64,000 bases of DNA, from contig NZ_JAMDGZ010000001.1 in the NCBI RefSeq assembly GCF_028656935.1, forward strand, positions 96,129-160,128. Reading direction: 5' to 3'. The notes beneath the pieces were generated by a model, which saw only the letters and a program-made list of their open reading frames with translations, searched no databases and was not told the origin of the DNA. Positions 42,357-51,410 of the stretch are shown in pieces. Every line of letters begins with the position of its first letter. Within the stretch, counting starts at the first letter, position 1. The translations under genes and the position numbers were made by a program. Origin of the DNA: Pseudomonas rubra (GTDB lineage Bacteria > Pseudomonadota > Gammaproteobacteria > Pseudomonadales > Pseudomonadaceae).

Positions 42357-43375
42357 GCGAACCAAACACACCCCGCAGTGCAACGGACGACCGCTTCGAT
42401 GAGGTGCTCGCGCTGATCCACAGTGCCAAGCAGCAGGCCATGCAAGCGGTGAATACCCGGCTGATCGAGCTGTACTGGCAGGTCGGCGCATACATCAGCG
42501 GCAAGCTGGAACAGGCCGAGTGGGGCGATGCCGTGGTCAGCCAGTTGGCCGATCATCTGGCCCGGACCCAGCCAGGGTTGCGAGGTTTTGCCCGGTCGAA
42601 TCTGTTCCGCATGCGGCAGTTCTACGAGACCTACCGCGCCGAGGAAAAAGTCGCACCACTGGCGCGACAATTGTCCTGGTCGCACAACCTGATCATCTTC
42701 AGCCAGAGCAAGCTCCCGGAGGAACGGGAGTTCTACCTGCGCATGGCGGTTCAGGAGAGGTGGTCGAAGCGCGAGCTGGAGCGCCAGTTCAAGGCGGCGC
42801 TGTTCGAGCGCAGTGTCACCCGGCCGGCAAAAATCTCGGCAGTGCTGAGACATACTCACCCCGCCGCGCTGGAAGTGTTCCGCGACGCCTATATGGTCGA
42901 GTTTCTCGACCTGCCCGGCGGTCACGCCGAGGTCGATCTGCATCAGGGATTGTTGGCACGCCTCAAGGATTTCCTGATCGAGTTGGGCCGCGACTTCTGC
43001 TTTGTCGGCTCCGAATACCCGCTGCAGGTCGGCGGTCGCGACTTCGCCCTGGATCTGCTGTTCTTCCACCGTGGCCTCAACTGCCTGGTGGCCATCGAAC
43101 TCAAGGTCGGCCGCTTCGAGCCGGAGTACCTGGGCAAGCTCGGCTTCTACTTGGAAGCGTTGGACCGCGACGAGCGCAAACCCCACGAAAACCCCGCCAT
43201 CGGCGTGCTGCTCTGTGCCAGCAAGGACGACGAGGTGGTCGAGTACGCCCTTAATCGCAGTCTGTCGCCGGCGCTGATCGCCGAATACCAGACCCGCCTG
43301 CCGGACAAACAATTGCTGCAGGCCAAGCTGCATGAATTCTATGCGTTGAATACCGCGCAAGGAGAGGCGCAATGA
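42353..43375 (+). CDS. DUF1016/YhcG-type PD-(D/E)xK nuclease inside the hsd operon
   Basis: A 340-residue protein of the DUF1016 (YhcG) family. The N-terminal domain ([65 protein letters not shown]) is family specific. The C-terminal nuclease fold shows [33 protein letters not shown], with D and ExK catalytic residues. Such genes are often found within type I restriction operons, where they may add a nuclease or help assembly; that is inference. It overlaps both neighbours by 4 bases, so expression is coupled. Confidence 0.93.
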   Translation: MSEPNTPRSATDDRFDEVLALIHSAKQQAMQAVNTRLIELYWQVGAYISGKLEQAEWGDAVVSQLADHLARTQPGLRGFARSNLFRMRQFYETYRAEEKVAPLARQLSWSHNLIIFSQSKLPEEREFYLRMAVQERWSKRELERQFKAALFERSVTRPAKISAVLRHTHPAALEVFRDAYMVEFLDLPGGHAEVDLHQGLLARLKDFLIELGRDFCFVGSEYPLQVGGRDFALDLLFFHRGLNCLVAIELKVGRFEPEYLGKLGFYLEALDRDERKPHENPAIGVLLCASKDDEVVEYALNRSLSPALIAEYQTRLPDKQLLQAKLHEFYALNTAQGEAQ

Positions 43376-44748
43376 GCCAGTTCAAGCCGTACCCGGCCTA
43401 TCAGGATTCCGGGGTGGAGTGGTTGGGGGAAGTGCCCAAGCATTGGATGTTAACGCCTATAAAACATCTCGCGCTACTCAACCCGAGGAAGTCAGATTTC
43501 GCCGGTGATACTGAGCAACTATGTAGCTTTGTGCCCATGGAGAAGCTGAAAACTGGCGTCGTGCAGCTGGACGAAGAGCGTCCCATCGAAGAGGTTATTG
43601 GTGGCTATACCTACTTCGAAGATGGGGACGTCCTGCAAGCCAAGGTCACGCCGTGCTTCGAGAACAAGAATATTGCGATTGCCAAGGGACTGACCAATGG
43701 CATTGGGTTCGGCTCCAGCGAAATCAACGTACTAAGACCCTTCCAGGGTGTCACTGCGGAGTACCTTTATTACCGCGTGCAGGAAGACAGCTACATGAGC
43801 TTCTGCTCTTCCAACATGATCGGTGCTGGAGGACTCAAGCGGGTGCCCACTGATGTGATCAATAACTTCAAGGTCGCTGCGCCCGAGCTATTCGAACAAA
43901 CCCAAATCTCCCGCTTCCTCGACCACGAAACCGCCCGGATCGACGCACTGATCGAAGAGCAGCAGCGTCTGATCGAACTGCTCAAGGAAAAGCGCCAGGC
44001 CTTGATCTCCCATGCCGTCACCAAAGGCCTCGACCCTGCGGTGCCTATGAAGGATTCCAGGGTGGAGTGGCTGGGCGAGGTGCCGGCGCATTGGGCGGTA
44101 GCCCCAACCAGCTATCGCTACGAAATTCAACTTGGGAGGATGTTGAATGAGCAGCGTGCGCAGGGCGAACATTTAAAGCCCTACCTTCGTGTTCTTGATG
44201 TTCAGTGGAACTCAATTAATACGTCTGACCTGCCTTTGATGGATTTCCCTCCGGATGCACAGCTTATATATCGCCTAAAGAATGGCGATCTTTTGGTCAA
44301 TGAGGGTGGTAGCTATGTTGGTCGCTCAGCAATATGGCGAGGCGATTTGGACGAATGTTATTACCAAAAGGCCCTCCATCGACTGCGCGCTCGTGATGCG
44401 AAAAGTGATACTGCCGAATTTTTCCTTTACGTTATGGAAATGGCTACTCAGCGGGGAGTTTTCATTGCGGGCGGCAATCAAACAACGATCGACCACCTGA
44501 CCGCAGAGCAACTGCGAAAGTACCGATTTGCCTTCCCACCTTTAAAAGAACAGCTACAGATCGCCGAGTTTATTTCCACGGAAGCCTCAAAGATTTCGAA
44601 TACGACCTCGGAAGCAGAAAATCTGATTGTTCTTCTTCAAGAACGCCGCTCCGCCCTGATCTCCGCCGCCGTCACCGGCAAGGTCGACGTGCGCGGCTGG
44701 CAGCCACCTGCCAGCGTGTCATCCCCCGAATTAGAAGAGGCCGTGTAA
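43372..44748 (+). CDS. hsdS: Type I restriction-modification specificity subunit HsdS
   Basis: A 458-residue specificity subunit with two target-recognition domains (~20-180 and ~245-400), each followed by a coiled-coil spacer (FLDHETARIDALIEEQQRLIELLKEKRQALISHAVTKG and EFISTEASKISNTTSEAENLIVLLQERRSALISAAVTG). The half-repeats begin with related segments DSGVEWLGEVPKHW and DSRVEWLGEVPAHW. The second recognition domain has noticeably more AT-rich codons than the rest, as expected for domain exchange. Overlaps DUF1016 by 4 bases and abuts hsdR (shared TAATG junction). Confidence 0.95.
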   Translation: MSQFKPYPAYQDSGVEWLGEVPKHWMLTPIKHLALLNPRKSDFAGDTEQLCSFVPMEKLKTGVVQLDEERPIEEVIGGYTYFEDGDVLQAKVTPCFENKNIAIAKGLTNGIGFGSSEINVLRPFQGVTAEYLYYRVQEDSYMSFCSSNMIGAGGLKRVPTDVINNFKVAAPELFEQTQISRFLDHETARIDALIEEQQRLIELLKEKRQALISHAVTKGLDPAVPMKDSRVEWLGEVPAHWAVAPTSYRYEIQLGRMLNEQRAQGEHLKPYLRVLDVQWNSINTSDLPLMDFPPDAQLIYRLKNGDLLVNEGGSYVGRSAIWRGDLDECYYQKALHRLRARDAKSDTAEFFLYVMEMATQRGVFIAGGNQTTIDHLTAEQLRKYRFAFPPLKEQLQIAEFISTEASKISNTTSEAENLIVLLQERRSALISAAVTGKVDVRGWQPPASVSSPELEEAV

Positions 44749-47700
44749 TGGCTGACAGCAAGGAAGCCCAGTTTCAGCAGGACATCATCAATGCCATGAC
44801 CGCCCAGGGCTGGCTCACCGGTCCGGCCAGCGGTTACGATCGGCGCACGGCGCTGTACACCGAAGACCTGCTGGCGTACTTCAAGGATGCCTGGCCGGAG
44901 CGCTGGGACAAGTTCAGCAAGGCCAACCCGAACGACTCGCAAGGCGTGCTGGTACAGAAGGTGGTGCGCGAGCTGGAGCAGAGCGGCACCCTGGATGTGC
45001 TGCGCCACGGCTTCAAGCTGCCGGGGGTGAAGGTCGATCTGTGCAGCTTCCGTCCCGACCACGGGATGAACCCGGATACCCTCAAGCGCTACCAGTGCAA
45101 TCGCCTGCGCGTAGTACCAGAAGTGTCTTACTCGCCCCATGCGCGTGGAGCCGCGAATGGCGGACAAAGCTACAACCCGCGCCTGGACCTGGTGCTGTTC
45201 GTCAACGGCATCCCCACCGCCACCCTGGAACTGAAAAGCGATTTCAAGCAGTCGGTGGAAAACGCCAAGCGTCAGTACTGCAAGGATCGCCCGGTCAAAG
45301 ACCCAATGACGCGCAAGCCCGAGCCACTGCTGACCTTCAAACGCGGTGCCCTGGTGCATTTCGCCGTCGGACAGAATGAGGTGGCGATGACCACCAAGCT
45401 GGCCGGCAAGGACACCTTCTTCCTGCCGTTCAACCTCGGCAGCGAAGACGGCGGTGCCGGTAACCCGCAGCCGCAAGACGACAGCCAGTACGCCACCGGC
45501 TACCTGTGGCAGCGCCTGTTCCAGCCGGATGCCTGGCTCAAGGTGCTGGGCCGCTTCCTGCACCTGGACAAGAAAACCTCGGAAGACTTCGAGGGCAAGC
45601 TGGCCACCAAGGAGACCATGATCTTCCCGCGCTATCACCAGTGGGAAGTGGTTAACACGCTGATTGACACCACCCGCGCCGAGGGGCCGGGGCGGCGCTA
45701 CCTGATCCAGCACAGCGCCGGCTCGGGCAAATCCAACTCGATTGCCTGGACCGCCCACCAACTCGCCTCGCTGTACGACGAGGCCGGGCAGCGGCTGTTC
45801 AACTCGGTGATCGTGGTCACCGACCGCACTGTGCTCGACAGCCAGCTGCAGAACACCATCTACCAGTTCGAACATGCCCAGGGCGTGGTCAAGCCGATTA
45901 CCCGCGACGTCGGCACTACGAGCAAGTCCGAGCAGTTGGCCGAAGCATTGGCCGAGCAGACACGCATCATCATCGTCACCATCCAGACCTTCCCGGCGTT
46001 GTTCGATGCCCTGGACAAGTACCCCAAGCTGGCGTCCGGGCGCTATGCGGTGATCGCCGACGAGGCCCACTCCTCGCAGACCGGCTCATCGGCCAGCAAG
46101 CTGAAACAGATTCTCGGCAGCGATGCGCCGGATAAAGGAGACGAGGACGAATCGGTCAGCGCCGAAGAGCTGCTGGACGCCGCCGTGGCCGCACGCAGCC
46201 CCAACGAGCGCATCAGCTACTACGCCTTCACCGCCACGCCCAAGGCCAAGACCCTGGAGCTGTTTGGCCGCCCGGCCAATTCTGAGCTGCCGCCGAGTGC
46301 CGGCAACAAGCCCGAGGCGTTTCACCTGTATTCGATGCGCCAGGCCATCGAGGAGGGTTTTATCCTCGACGTGCTGCAGAACTACACCACCTACAGCACC
46401 GCCTGGAAGATCGCCCACCCGGATGCCGAGGACGAGGAAGTCGACTCGAAGAAGGCACGCAGCAAACTGGCGCGCTGGGTACGCCTGCATCCATACAACA
46501 TCGGCCAGAAGGTCGAGGTGATCGTCGAGCACTTCCGGCAGAACATTCGCTACCTGCTGGGTGGCCAGGCCAAGGCCATGGTGGTGACCAGCAGCCGTCA
46601 GGAGGCGGTGCGTTACCAGTTGGCCATGCACGAGTACATCAAGCAGCAGGGCTACAGCGATGTGCATCCGCTGGTGGCCTTCTCCGGCAGCGTGTTGCCC
46701 GATGGGGTGATTCCCGAGGAAGTCACCGAGAACAGCAGCGTGCTCAACCCCGGCCTGAATGGCCGCGACCTGGCCAAGGCGTTCGACACCCAGGACTTCA
46801 ACGTGATGATCGCCGCCAACAAGTACCAGACCGGCTTCGATCAGCCCAAGCTGTGCGCCATGTACGTGGACAAGAAGCTGCAAGGCGTGGACTGCGTGCA
46901 GACGTTGTCGCGGTTGAACCGCACCTTCCCGGACAAGCGCACCTTCATCCTCGATTTTTTCAATGATCCCAAGGACATCCTGGAGTCGTTCCTGCCTTAC
47001 TACACCAAGGCCGAACTGACCGACGTGACCGATCCACAACTCATCTACGACCTGCAGAAGAAGCTGGATGCCGAGGGCATCTACCACTGGCAGGAGGTCG
47101 AGGCGTTCGCCAGCGCCTTCTTCGACCCCAAGGCCGCCGCCAGCAAGCTCAGTTACTACTGCCAGCCGGCCAAGGAGCGTTTCGCCAAGCGCTACAAGGT
47201 CGCCGCCGAGGCGCGCGTCCAGGCGCTGGACTTCAAGCGCACCGCCGCAGCCAATGGCGACAGTGCCGGCCTGAAAAAGGCCGAGCACGCGGTCAAGGAG
47301 GCCGGCGAGCAGGTCGATCAGCTGGACCTGTTCCGCAAGAACCTGCAGAGCTTCGTGCGCCTGTACGAATTCCTCTCGCAGATCGTGCCCTACGAGGATC
47401 GCGAGCTGGAGCAGCTCTGTGTGTTCGCCAAGCACCTGTACCCGCTGCTACGCATCGACCGCCTGGACGAAGACGATGTGTATGTGGGCGAGCTGCAACT
47501 GACCCATTACCGCCTGACCAAGCGTGCCGAACACCAGTTGCGTCTGAGCGAGGAGGAGGGCGAATACGGCTTGGAGCCCGCCACCGACATCGGCAGCGGC
47601 AAGGCCCACGATCCCGAGAAAAAACACCTGTCGGAAATCATCGCGGCGCTCAACGACATCTTCGGTGCCGAAGTCAGCGACGACGACCAGTTGCATTTTC

Positions 47701-47957
47701 TCACCGGCATCGCCCAGCGCATCAGCCGCCAGGACGACGTGATGGCCCAGGTCAACAGCCAGCCAGCCGACCAGGTGATGCACGGTCTGTTCCCCAAACG
47801 GGTGGAAGACATCGTGCTGGACGCCATGACCGACCATGAAAAGCTGTCGCTGGAAGTGCTGGATAACGTGGCCAAGAGCCGGGCGTTTGCGCTGGTAATC
47901 TACAAAATGCTGAAGGCGATGAGCGGCGTAGATGAGCAGGCAATGCGCGGGTTCTGA
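44748..47957 (+). CDS. hsdR: Type I restriction enzyme motor/nuclease subunit HsdR
   Basis: A 1069-residue subunit. The nuclease is N-terminal: LDLVLFVNGIPTATLELKSD with E161-x-K163. The helicase motor has Walker A HSAGSGKSNS (~323-332), DEAH at 438-441 and FTATPKAKTLELFG. Motor motifs V and VI are visible as MIAANKYQTGFDQPKLCAMYVDK and QTLSRLNRTFPDK. The C-terminal ~300 residues are helical and bind the methylase core. No truncation or frameshift is seen, so the system looks functional. Confidence 0.96.
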   Translation: MADSKEAQFQQDIINAMTAQGWLTGPASGYDRRTALYTEDLLAYFKDAWPERWDKFSKANPNDSQGVLVQKVVRELEQSGTLDVLRHGFKLPGVKVDLCSFRPDHGMNPDTLKRYQCNRLRVVPEVSYSPHARGAANGGQSYNPRLDLVLFVNGIPTATLELKSDFKQSVENAKRQYCKDRPVKDPMTRKPEPLLTFKRGALVHFAVGQNEVAMTTKLAGKDTFFLPFNLGSEDGGAGNPQPQDDSQYATGYLWQRLFQPDAWLKVLGRFLHLDKKTSEDFEGKLATKETMIFPRYHQWEVVNTLIDTTRAEGPGRRYLIQHSAGSGKSNSIAWTAHQLASLYDEAGQRLFNSVIVVTDRTVLDSQLQNTIYQFEHAQGVVKPITRDVGTTSKSEQLAEALAEQTRIIIVTIQTFPALFDALDKYPKLASGRYAVIADEAHSSQTGSSASKLKQILGSDAPDKGDEDESVSAEELLDAAVAARSPNERISYYAFTATPKAKTLELFGRPANSELPPSAGNKPEAFHLYSMRQAIEEGFILDVLQNYTTYSTAWKIAHPDAEDEEVDSKKARSKLARWVRLHPYNIGQKVEVIVEHFRQNIRYLLGGQAKAMVVTSSRQEAVRYQLAMHEYIKQQGYSDVHPLVAFSGSVLPDGVIPEEVTENSSVLNPGLNGRDLAKAFDTQDFNVMIAANKYQTGFDQPKLCAMYVDKKLQGVDCVQTLSRLNRTFPDKRTFILDFFNDPKDILESFLPYYTKAELTDVTDPQLIYDLQKKLDAEGIYHWQEVEAFASAFFDPKAAASKLSYYCQPAKERFAKRYKVAAEARVQALDFKRTAAANGDSAGLKKAEHAVKEAGEQVDQLDLFRKNLQSFVRLYEFLSQIVPYEDRELEQLCVFAKHLYPLLRIDRLDEDDVYVGELQLTHYRLTKRAEHQLRLSEEEGEYGLEPATDIGSGKAHDPEKKHLSEIIAALNDIFGAEVSDDDQLHFLTGIAQRISRQDDVMAQVNSQPADQVMHGLFPKRVEDIVLDAMTDHEKLSLEVLDNVAKSRAFALVIYKMLKAMSGVDEQAMRGF

Positions 47958-48002
47958 TGGTTTTTCAGCGGGCTGAGTTGCGATTATGGAGAAGGAACCA
48001 GG

Positions 48003-48914
48003 ATGTCGATTCCGGATTTTCAAAGCGTCATGCGCCCGGTGCTGGAGGCGGTTCGAGACGGTGTAGCGATTCCGCTCAGCGTGTTGCGCGAAAGCATCGC
48101 TGATGTATTCCAGTTAACCGAGGAAGAGCGCAAAGAGCGGCTGCCGTCGGGGCATCAAACGGTGATCAACAACCGGGTGGGCTGGGCTAGGACCTACCTG
48201 AACAAGGCCGGTCTGCTGACTATTCCGAGCAAGGGCATGGTGCAGATCACTGCCCGTGGTCGGGAAGCCCTGGCCAACGGCCCGGAGCGCATTACAGTGG
48301 CCTGGCTGAAGCAGTTTCCGGAGTTTGCCGACTTCCATACCGCTAAACCGCAGACCGTTGATGTGCTTGGAGTGCTTGAAGTCGAGGCTGCCGAGACCAC
48401 ACCGGACGAGCAATTGGCCGAGGCTCATCAGGCACTGGTGCAGTCACTAGCCGATGAGCTGTTGGCGCAGGTCAGGGCGGCCACGCCAGGGTTTTTCGAG
48501 CAACTGGTGGTCGATCTGATGTTGGCCATGGGCTATGGCGGCTCGCGCAAGGAGGCCGGCAAGGCAACCCAGGCCACCAGCGATGACGGAATCGACGGCA
48601 TCATCAAGGAGGACAAGCTCGGCCTGGATGTGATCTACCTGCAAGCCAAGCGCTGGACCAATACGGTGCATCGTCCCGAGATCGACAAGTTCATCGGCGC
48701 GCTGACCCGGCAGCGGGCACGCAAAGGCGTATTCATCACTACGTCGGAGTTTTCCGTAGGCGCACGCGAGGCGGCACTTGGCCTGGATATCAAAGTGGTA
48801 CTGATCGACGGCGTCGAGCTCGCGCGGCTGATGGTCGAGAACAACCTGGGCGTGAGCGTTAAGCAGGTGTACGAGGTGAAGCAGCTCGACAGCGATTACT
48901 TTGCTGAAGAGTGA
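48003..48914 (+). CDS. mrr: Mrr-like restriction endonuclease
   Basis: A 303-residue Mrr-family nuclease. Residues ~1-90 are the Mrr N-terminal winged helix (VRDGVAIPLSVLRESIADVFQLTEEERKERLPSG). The nuclease core begins PGFFEQLVVDLMLAMGYGGS and contains DDGIDGIIKEDKLGLDVIYLQAKRW, with D198 and Q214-x-K216 as catalytic PD-(D/E)xK residues. E. coli Mrr cuts methylated DNA. It lies 45 bp after hsdR on the same strand; cutting of foreign methylated DNA would complement the type I enzyme. Confidence 0.94.
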   Translation: MSIPDFQSVMRPVLEAVRDGVAIPLSVLRESIADVFQLTEEERKERLPSGHQTVINNRVGWARTYLNKAGLLTIPSKGMVQITARGREALANGPERITVAWLKQFPEFADFHTAKPQTVDVLGVLEVEAAETTPDEQLAEAHQALVQSLADELLAQVRAATPGFFEQLVVDLMLAMGYGGSRKEAGKATQATSDDGIDGIIKEDKLGLDVIYLQAKRWTNTVHRPEIDKFIGALTRQRARKGVFITTSEFSVGAREAALGLDIKVVLIDGVELARLMVENNLGVSVKQVYEVKQLDSDYFAEE

Positions 48915-49006
48915 CTCACAACCCTGGTGGTTGGTTCAGCCCAGCAGGTATGAGGTCGGATATCACTGTTGGGCTGGCAGTTAGTATCCCAACCAGGGGG
49001 TAGGGC

Positions 49007-49051
49007 TACCTACAAAACCTACAGAACTAGGTTTCGTAGGTTTTGTAGGTA
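49007..49051. repeat. 16-bp perfect inverted repeat between mrr and the DUF3987 gene
   Basis: TACCTACAAAACCTAC and its exact complement flank a 13-nt spacer that contains another partial copy (AACTAGGTTTC). Neither flank has a T run, so it is a poor terminator. It lies between convergent genes at the end of a replication-type module; a protein-binding or origin site is possible. Confidence 0.7.
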
Positions 49052-49089
49052 ACCCTGCCGGCCTTTTGAGTAAACAGGCTGGGTCGAGG

Positions 49090-50595
49090 CTACGTTTTTC
49101 GCCAGACATAGCGTGTCGATGGGCGGCCACCTTTCTCACCGGCAACCTCGTAGCCAACGATGAAGTCGTGTTCAACCAGAATTGCGAGCGCATTATTCAC
49201 GGCGTCCTGCGAGCCCAATCCCGTCCAGTCCTTCTGGCGCACCTCTCGTGCGGTAAACGGCTCGGGTAATTTCTGCTGACGTTCCAGGAGCAACCGGGCC
49301 CCCAGTAGTGGGGCGTTAATTGCTGCACCGTACAACCGCTGTGCATGGCTCATCAGGTAGGCCGCCCAGCCAATTGCTCGGGTAGCAGCCTCTGCACTGA
49401 CCACTTGCTGTCCTCCGCCGATAAGCTCGAATAGAAGTGCTAATCCGGCAATGGTCTGCGGCATTTTCAGTAAGTGGGATTGCAATGCTGGATGTAATTC
49501 TTCCCTTCGGCTTTCCTGCATGTGACGGGTATACCAAGCGTTAAATATCTCCTGTGCCTCCGGGCTGAACCTGAGTGCAGAACGAGGCTCATCGGGTATT
49601 TGGTCGAGCTGCTCGATAACCCAATCCACGCGCTCAGTGGCGGCTTTGTTCGGCCAGCGGTCCACCAGACGCCATTCGCGGACATCGTCGGGATAAACGG
49701 CGAGTTGCAGGCGCTGTATCAGGCCGTCATCCAATTCGCCGCTGATCGCGGCGCGCACCAGCGATGCGATTCGTGACGGTTGAATGCCGCCGATCAAGGA
49801 TAAACAGCATGACTCGATGAAAATGGTGCCGCGCCCAATGCGGTCGTAGGTGAATGAGCCGTTGCCATCGAAACATTCCAGGTAGAACGCTCGCGCAACA
49901 GAACCGTCCTCGCTCTGTATCGTCGCCAGCCAGCCTCCCAGCTCGTCACGCACAAGCAGTAGGCCGTTGGGGTTTTCGTTGAGCAGTTCGCCGAGTTTCT
50001 CGACAGTTGAGTCGTTGACGATGTACCGGCGCAGGACTGGAGCCTGCATGTCGCTGGAAAATCTGTTCAGTTCCGCCAAAGCTGCGTTCTTGTCGCCGCT
50101 ACCTAGAAGTTTTTTTGCCTTGACCTTGGCGGCGTTGCGCTCCATTTCGAGCAGCTCGCTGCTGGCCTTGTGTTCGGCCTCAGCCAGGCCGTACTGTTTT
50201 CGCTCCCTGGACTCCAGGGCATGCAGTGGGCGCAGTGCCTGTTTGAGTGCTGGCGATTTCATCGCTGATGGCCGACCGATGATGACGCCCCATTGATTGG
50301 GGACGACCATCCAGTCGTCGTGCTGTTTCGGGTGGATGGTAAATTTGCGACCCACCACAGCACTGGCAGCAACCACGAGTGCGACCCCAATAAAGTCTGG
50401 TGGGCACTGGGTGCGTTCAGCGACATCGCGTACATATTCCCGCAGATCGGCTGGCAATAGCTCGTCACGCCAGGGCATGACCCGAGACAGCCCGCTCGGG
50501 AGCGGCTTTGGCGCAATTTCCAGACTCAGATATGAGGTAAGTGCCGGTTCGGGCATCTCTGCCAAGAACGGCGGCATCTGCTCGTGTGTGGTCAT
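49090..50595 (-). CDS. DUF3987 ATPase/primase-helicase-like protein
   Basis: A 501-residue protein of the DUF3987 family found on phage satellites and islands. It has a P-loop GRPSAMKSPAL (residues ~108-118) and a Walker B-like segment GLLLVRDELGGWL. A C-terminal winged-helix-like stretch (FTAREVRQKDWTGLGSQDAVNNALAILVEHDFIVGYE) ends the protein. Members are thought to help element replication; this is family knowledge, not shown here. It overlaps the alpA-like gene by 4 bases. Confidence 0.88.
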   Translation of the reverse strand: MTTHEQMPPFLAEMPEPALTSYLSLEIAPKPLPSGLSRVMPWRDELLPADLREYVRDVAERTQCPPDFIGVALVVAASAVVGRKFTIHPKQHDDWMVVPNQWGVIIGRPSAMKSPALKQALRPLHALESRERKQYGLAEAEHKASSELLEMERNAAKVKAKKLLGSGDKNAALAELNRFSSDMQAPVLRRYIVNDSTVEKLGELLNENPNGLLLVRDELGGWLATIQSEDGSVARAFYLECFDGNGSFTYDRIGRGTIFIESCCLSLIGGIQPSRIASLVRAAISGELDDGLIQRLQLAVYPDDVREWRLVDRWPNKAATERVDWVIEQLDQIPDEPRSALRFSPEAQEIFNAWYTRHMQESRREELHPALQSHLLKMPQTIAGLALLFELIGGGQQVVSAEAATRAIGWAAYLMSHAQRLYGAAINAPLLGARLLLERQQKLPEPFTAREVRQKDWTGLGSQDAVNNALAILVEHDFIVGYEVAGEKGGRPSTRYVWRKT

Positions 50596-50840
50596 TGCTC
50601 ATCTCTCTCGGAGAGATCCTGAGTGACGCCATCACGCTCGCTGATCTTGCTCTCCAGCCAGGCCTCCACCTCCGCGACGACGAAGTAAACGCCAGCCTGT
50701 TTGCTCGGGCCAAATTTGATGGGGCGAGGGAAGCTGGGGTCGGTTTCGCGCAGCTTTTCGAGGCCGGAGCGGCTCTTGTCAAAGCAGTGCTGCAGAGAGG
50801 TGTGACTAATCAGGTATTTCTTGGGGGCATGTGTCGGCAT
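50592..50840 (-). CDS. AlpA-family transcriptional regulator
   Basis: An 82-residue MerR-like helix-turn-helix protein: KKYLISHTSLQHCFDKSRSG then LEKLRETDPSFPRPIKFGPS and VYFVVAEVEAWLESKI match the AlpA pattern (recognition helix then FPxPIK). AlpA activates excision genes in P4-like elements. The start was set at MPTHAPKKYL; longer in-frame codons are not homologous. It starts the two-gene unit with DUF3987. Confidence 0.85.
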   Translation of the reverse strand: MPTHAPKKYLISHTSLQHCFDKSRSGLEKLRETDPSFPRPIKFGPSKQAGVYFVVAEVEAWLESKISERDGVTQDLSERDEQ

Positions 50841-51086
50841 GTGTGGGTCTCTGTGTGTAAGCCGACACAGATTTAATACCCCCGACAGCGCTTTGGGGTG
50901 CGATTTCAAACCAAAAAAGCGACGGAAAACGTTTTCTCGGTTGTTGAGGTAAAGGCGGCAGCCGCGGATAGGCTTCGCGGGCAGGGAGGCTGTCATAAAG
51001 CTGGCATAACCCAGCCAAAACAGCCCCAAAAGGCACAAAAAAGGCACTGTAGCTATTCGCTAAGCGCCTGATTTTTAACGCTTATT

Positions 51087-51118
51087 TGGTGGGTCCGGGG
51101 GATTTGAACCCCCGGTCA
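51087..51118 (-). other. tRNA 3'-end remnant (candidate old attachment site)
   Basis: On the minus strand a perfect T-arm GGGGG-TTCAAAT-CCCCC is followed by GGACCC-A-CCA, one base short of a full acceptor side. No 5' tRNA half is present. Its place at the upstream edge of the AlpA/DUF3987 module is where a satellite element would carry its att site. Confidence 0.55.
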
Positions 51119-51228
51119 TTCTCTGTGATGGGCGTACAGGATTCCGTCATTGATCGCGGGGGGATGCGGAGCCAGAGCTTTACGACGAGAGTGGATCGGT
51201 TGTGAAAGGTTTACAGCAAGTGAATCTA

Positions 51229-51410
51229 AATGGTCGCCTTGGAAGGTAGAGTGCTCGGTGATTTGGCGGTGGCCGCTGTCAATACGGATCTCGCCGCGAA
51301 TCATGTTTCGCTCTATGGCCTGTGGGCCCACATTTTTCACCTTCCAGTAGATCTTATAGGGTGGCGGCACATCGATCTCGGCGACCCAGAATGTCAGCTC
51401 ACGCTGCTTC
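51229..51410 (-). pseudogene. Fragment of a CD-NTase C-terminal sensor domain (AGS-C), CBASS remnant
   Basis: The frame reads RELTFWVAEIDVPPPYKIYW then KVKNVGPQAIERNMIRGEIR and HRQITEHSTFQGDH. This matches the YWKVxNxGPEAxRRNxIRGxI core of the adenylyl/guanylyl-SMODS C-terminal sensor domain that ends many CBASS cyclases. The usual continuation YVECYxVKNGxCVAxD is lost right after GDH, and the catalytic part upstream is absent. Its start overlaps the last codons of the large NTPase gene in another frame. Family call is from memory. Confidence 0.6.
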
